A stretch of DNA of 32,373 nucleotides. Origin: Bacteroidota bacterium (GTDB taxonomy: Bacteria; Bacteroidota; Bacteroidia; Chitinophagales; Saprospiraceae). Every line of letters starts with the position of its first letter. Positions within the stretch are counted from its first letter, which is position 1. Shown piece by piece: positions 30,786 to 32,373 of this stretch. Below the pieces are notes generated by a model. It did not search any database. It had not been told where the DNA came from and saw only the letters and a list, made by a program, of their open reading frames with translations. The DNA lies in assembly GCA_016124585.1 (NCBI GenBank), contig WGNL01000027.1, positions 1 to 32,373 on the forward strand, given 5' to 3'. The position numbers and the translations under genes were made by a program.

Positions 30786-31811
30786 ATGAAAATTTACCAA
30801 CTACTGCCCATTCTGCTGCTAATTTCTTGCGGCGGCAACCATGAATCAGCGCCAACCGAAGAAGCGACCACCACCGCAAAAACAATTGGCAAAATAGAAC
30901 GGATGCTTCCGGAAATGGATGGCATTATTGCGCCAGATACGAAAATTGAAGTATTGGCAGAGGGCTACACGTGGGCGGAAGGCCCAGTTTGGGTGCCAAA
31001 CGGTGGCTATGTCCTTTTCACTGACGTGCCTGAGAATAAGATATTTAAGTGGAAAGAAGGCGAAGGCGCTAGCCTGTACTTGACGCCCTCCGGCTTCACA
31101 GGCGAAACCACCGACAGCCCAGAGCCAGGCGCCAATGGCCTAACACTTGATGCCGCCGGCAACCTGGTCATGTGCCAACACGGCGACAGAAGGGTAGCAC
31201 AGATGGATGCACCACTTGACAAGCCAGTTTCTAAGTTCATCACCAAGGCGGATAAATGGGAAGGCAAGCGGCTCAACAGCCCGAACGACCTGGTTTTCGA
31301 TAAAAACGGCAATCTTTATTTCACAGACCCACCTTATGGATTGAAAGACCACGAGAAAAGCTCCCTAAAGGAAGTACCCTTCCAAGGTGTGTACCGAGTT
31401 GGGGCTGATGGGAAGGTGGTAGTGCTCGACTCTACACTTACTTTTCCCAATGGCATTGCGATTTCACCAGATGGCATGATGCTTTTTGCTGCAAACTCCG
31501 ACCCAGAGAAGGCTATCTGGATGGCTTATGACCTTCAGCCAGATGGAAGTGTGGAGAACGGCCATGTCTTCCACGATGCTACGGAGATGGTCAGTGACTC
31601 GCTTAAAGGCCTGCCCGATGGGATGAAAATCAGCCCCAAGGGCTTCATCTTCGCTACCGGCCCCGGTGGTGTTTTGGTTTTCAAAATGGATGGAACCATG
31701 CTGGGCCGCATCAATCCCGGCGAAGCGACGGCGAACTGTGCACTTGGTGGGGATGGTTACCTCTACATGACCTCGGATATGTACCTCTGCCGGGTGAAAC
31801 TGGTGAACTGA
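30786..31811 (+). CDS. SMP-30/gluconolactonase family lipoprotein
   Basis: A 341-aa protein with a short lipoprotein signal (MKIYQLLPILLLISC, Cys15, then GGN), so it is anchored in the envelope. The rest is a six-bladed beta-propeller of the SMP-30/gluconolactonase family: EGYTWAEGPVWVPNGGYVLFTD carries the metal-binding Glu65, SPNDLVFDKNGNLYFTDPPYGL has the metal-site Asn, and LTFPNGIAISPDGMMLFAANSD fits the later blades, with GLPDGMKISPKG near the end. Members hydrolyse sugar lactones or related esters using a divalent metal; the substrate here is unknown. ATG at 30786 is chosen because it gives the lipobox and follows the -7 element; a longer frame from 30588 overlaps purM. Confidence 0.9.
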   Translation: MKIYQLLPILLLISCGGNHESAPTEEATTTAKTIGKIERMLPEMDGIIAPDTKIEVLAEGYTWAEGPVWVPNGGYVLFTDVPENKIFKWKEGEGASLYLTPSGFTGETTDSPEPGANGLTLDAAGNLVMCQHGDRRVAQMDAPLDKPVSKFITKADKWEGKRLNSPNDLVFDKNGNLYFTDPPYGLKDHEKSSLKEVPFQGVYRVGADGKVVVLDSTLTFPNGIAISPDGMMLFAANSDPEKAIWMAYDLQPDGSVENGHVFHDATEMVSDSLKGLPDGMKISPKGFIFATGPGGVLVFKMDGTMLGRINPGEATANCALGGDGYLYMTSDMYLCRVKLVN

Positions 31812-31983
31812 GCGGGGTGAAAATGGGTAACTGTTTTGCGAAGCAACCTGATTATTTAGATGGGCAATGTCATGGCTTTGGGTAAGTACATTCCATAAAA
31901 GCGAATGCTGCTTTACCTTGGTCATTCACCAGTGTGCCTGACATGAGAGAGTTTACACTGCATGATTTCCCGCCTTGTAGCTT

Positions 31984-32235
31984 TGCGAAAAGGTATGAAA
32001 GCACCGCCAAGGACCATAACATGACAGCGTAAGGCCGTGACATCGCTGCAAACCTGCGTGAAGCTGTTGCAAAGTACCGTGATAGGACTGCGAAAGGCCG
32101 TAACAGTCCTGCGAAACTGCGTGATGCTGTTGCGAAAAGCCATAACAGCGCTGCAAAACTCCGTGAAGGTGTTGCGAAAGACCCTAACATGGCTGCGAAA
32201 AGCCTTGATGGTGCTGCAAAATACGCATCTTGCGA
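31984..32235. repeat. Diverged 21-bp tandem array, right end
   Basis: Twelve consecutive units of exactly 21 bases with no insertions. Most units open TGCRAAA and contain a CCGTRA or CCNTAAC core, with the second half variable. Several frames on both strands are open and read as heptapeptides (for example LRKAVTV, LRNCVML, LRKAITA on plus and FATASRS, FAVLSRY on minus), an automatic effect of the 21-base period. None has a credible promoter or domain. The 172 bases before the array (31812-31983) show nothing else. There are no unique spacers, so it is not CRISPR. Confidence 0.93.
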
Positions 32236-32265
32236 GACTGCTTCAAAAAGTGTGTAAATTAAATT

Positions 32266-32373
32266 TCAAATTTTTATTCCCAGCCTGTCCGGGAAAAGTG
32301 CGTCAAACTGTAGGAGGATGACCTTTGCGTTGGCAATTTTTCCGGCCCATATCTCGGCCGTGTGCTGCACGGC
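32266..32373 (-). CDS. C-terminal end of an unidentified gene, cut by the window edge
   Basis: A minus-strand frame runs from the window edge to TGA at 32266-32268 and gives 35 residues: AVQHTAEIWAGK, IANAKVILLQFDALF, PDRLGIKI. The composition is protein-like (amphipathic helix followed by a short basic end) and better than in the other frames, but I do not recognise the family. A transposase end is one possibility, given the repeats beside it, with no direct support. On the plus strand an ATG at 32309 directly after AGGAGG opens a competing frame. Confidence 0.35.
   Translation of the reverse strand, partial: AVQHTAEIWAGKIANAKVILLQFDALFPDRLGIKI

Noticed and set aside
32037-32321. Coiled-coil protein of heptads such as LRKAVTV
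   Set aside because: Open frames arise on both strands from a stop-poor 21-bp repeat; no start context, and the frame runs out into unrelated sequence.

Overview
The window looks like a chromosome segment of a Bacteroidota bacterium, most likely near Saprospiraceae/Chitinophagia, although the placement is by inference. Reasons: a type A type IX secretion (T9SS) sorting domain, a type B (CHU_C) sorting domain, PorP/SprF and PorE-like proteins, a long Bacteroidota-type PurM, a lipoprotein alpha-2-macroglobulin, no Shine-Dalgarno sequences in front of starts, and several copies of the Bacteroidota -7 promoter element TAnnTTTG.

Left part (1-5.0 kb) is an accessory, repeat-rich stretch. It holds a 21-bp tandem array at the left edge, an unrecognised 466-aa cytoplasmic protein (minus strand), about 1.5 kb of non-coding DNA packed with small palindromes, a dispersed ~40-bp repeat and a second 21-bp array, the 3' remnant of a fibronectin-III-like gene with its terminator still present, and an AT-rich gene for a protein with a C-terminal HEPN-type RNxxxH motif (possible ApeA-like anti-phage RNase) under a consensus promoter.

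5.0-17.4 kb is mostly core metabolism and envelope: a 1887-aa alpha-2-macroglobulin lipoprotein with intact thioester motif (minus), divergent from a Lon-N-domain protein; a small PD-(D/E)xK nuclease downstream of a LysM/double-psi-barrel protein (minus); kdsB (CMP-KDO synthesis) followed by a zinc-ribbon Nudix hydrolase; a CstB-like metallo-beta-lactamase/double-rhodanese protein for persulfide detoxification, preceded by a possible Cys-containing leader peptide; and a glycerate kinase.

17.8-29.4 kb is dominated by secretion and surface biology: a 1170-aa multidomain T9SS cargo protein (plus), cytidylate kinase (minus), and a minus-strand cluster ordered CHU_C cargo, PorP/SprF, PorE-like OmpA protein. 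This is the expected layout of a type B cargo with its dedicated outer-membrane partner and a peptidoglycan anchor. A GldN-like protein with an internal duplication follows upstream on the same strand behind its own strong terminator.

29.5-32.4 kb holds purM and a divergent SMP-30/gluconolactonase lipoprotein, then a third, diverged 21-bp tandem array and the end of an unidentified gene cut by the window edge. The most unusual signal is the recurrence of exactly 21-bp tandem periodicity at three separate intergenic places with three different unit sequences. The best candidate for an undescribed functional system is the solitary HEPN gene beside the repeat island. No rRNA, tRNA, CRISPR or complete insertion sequence was seen.
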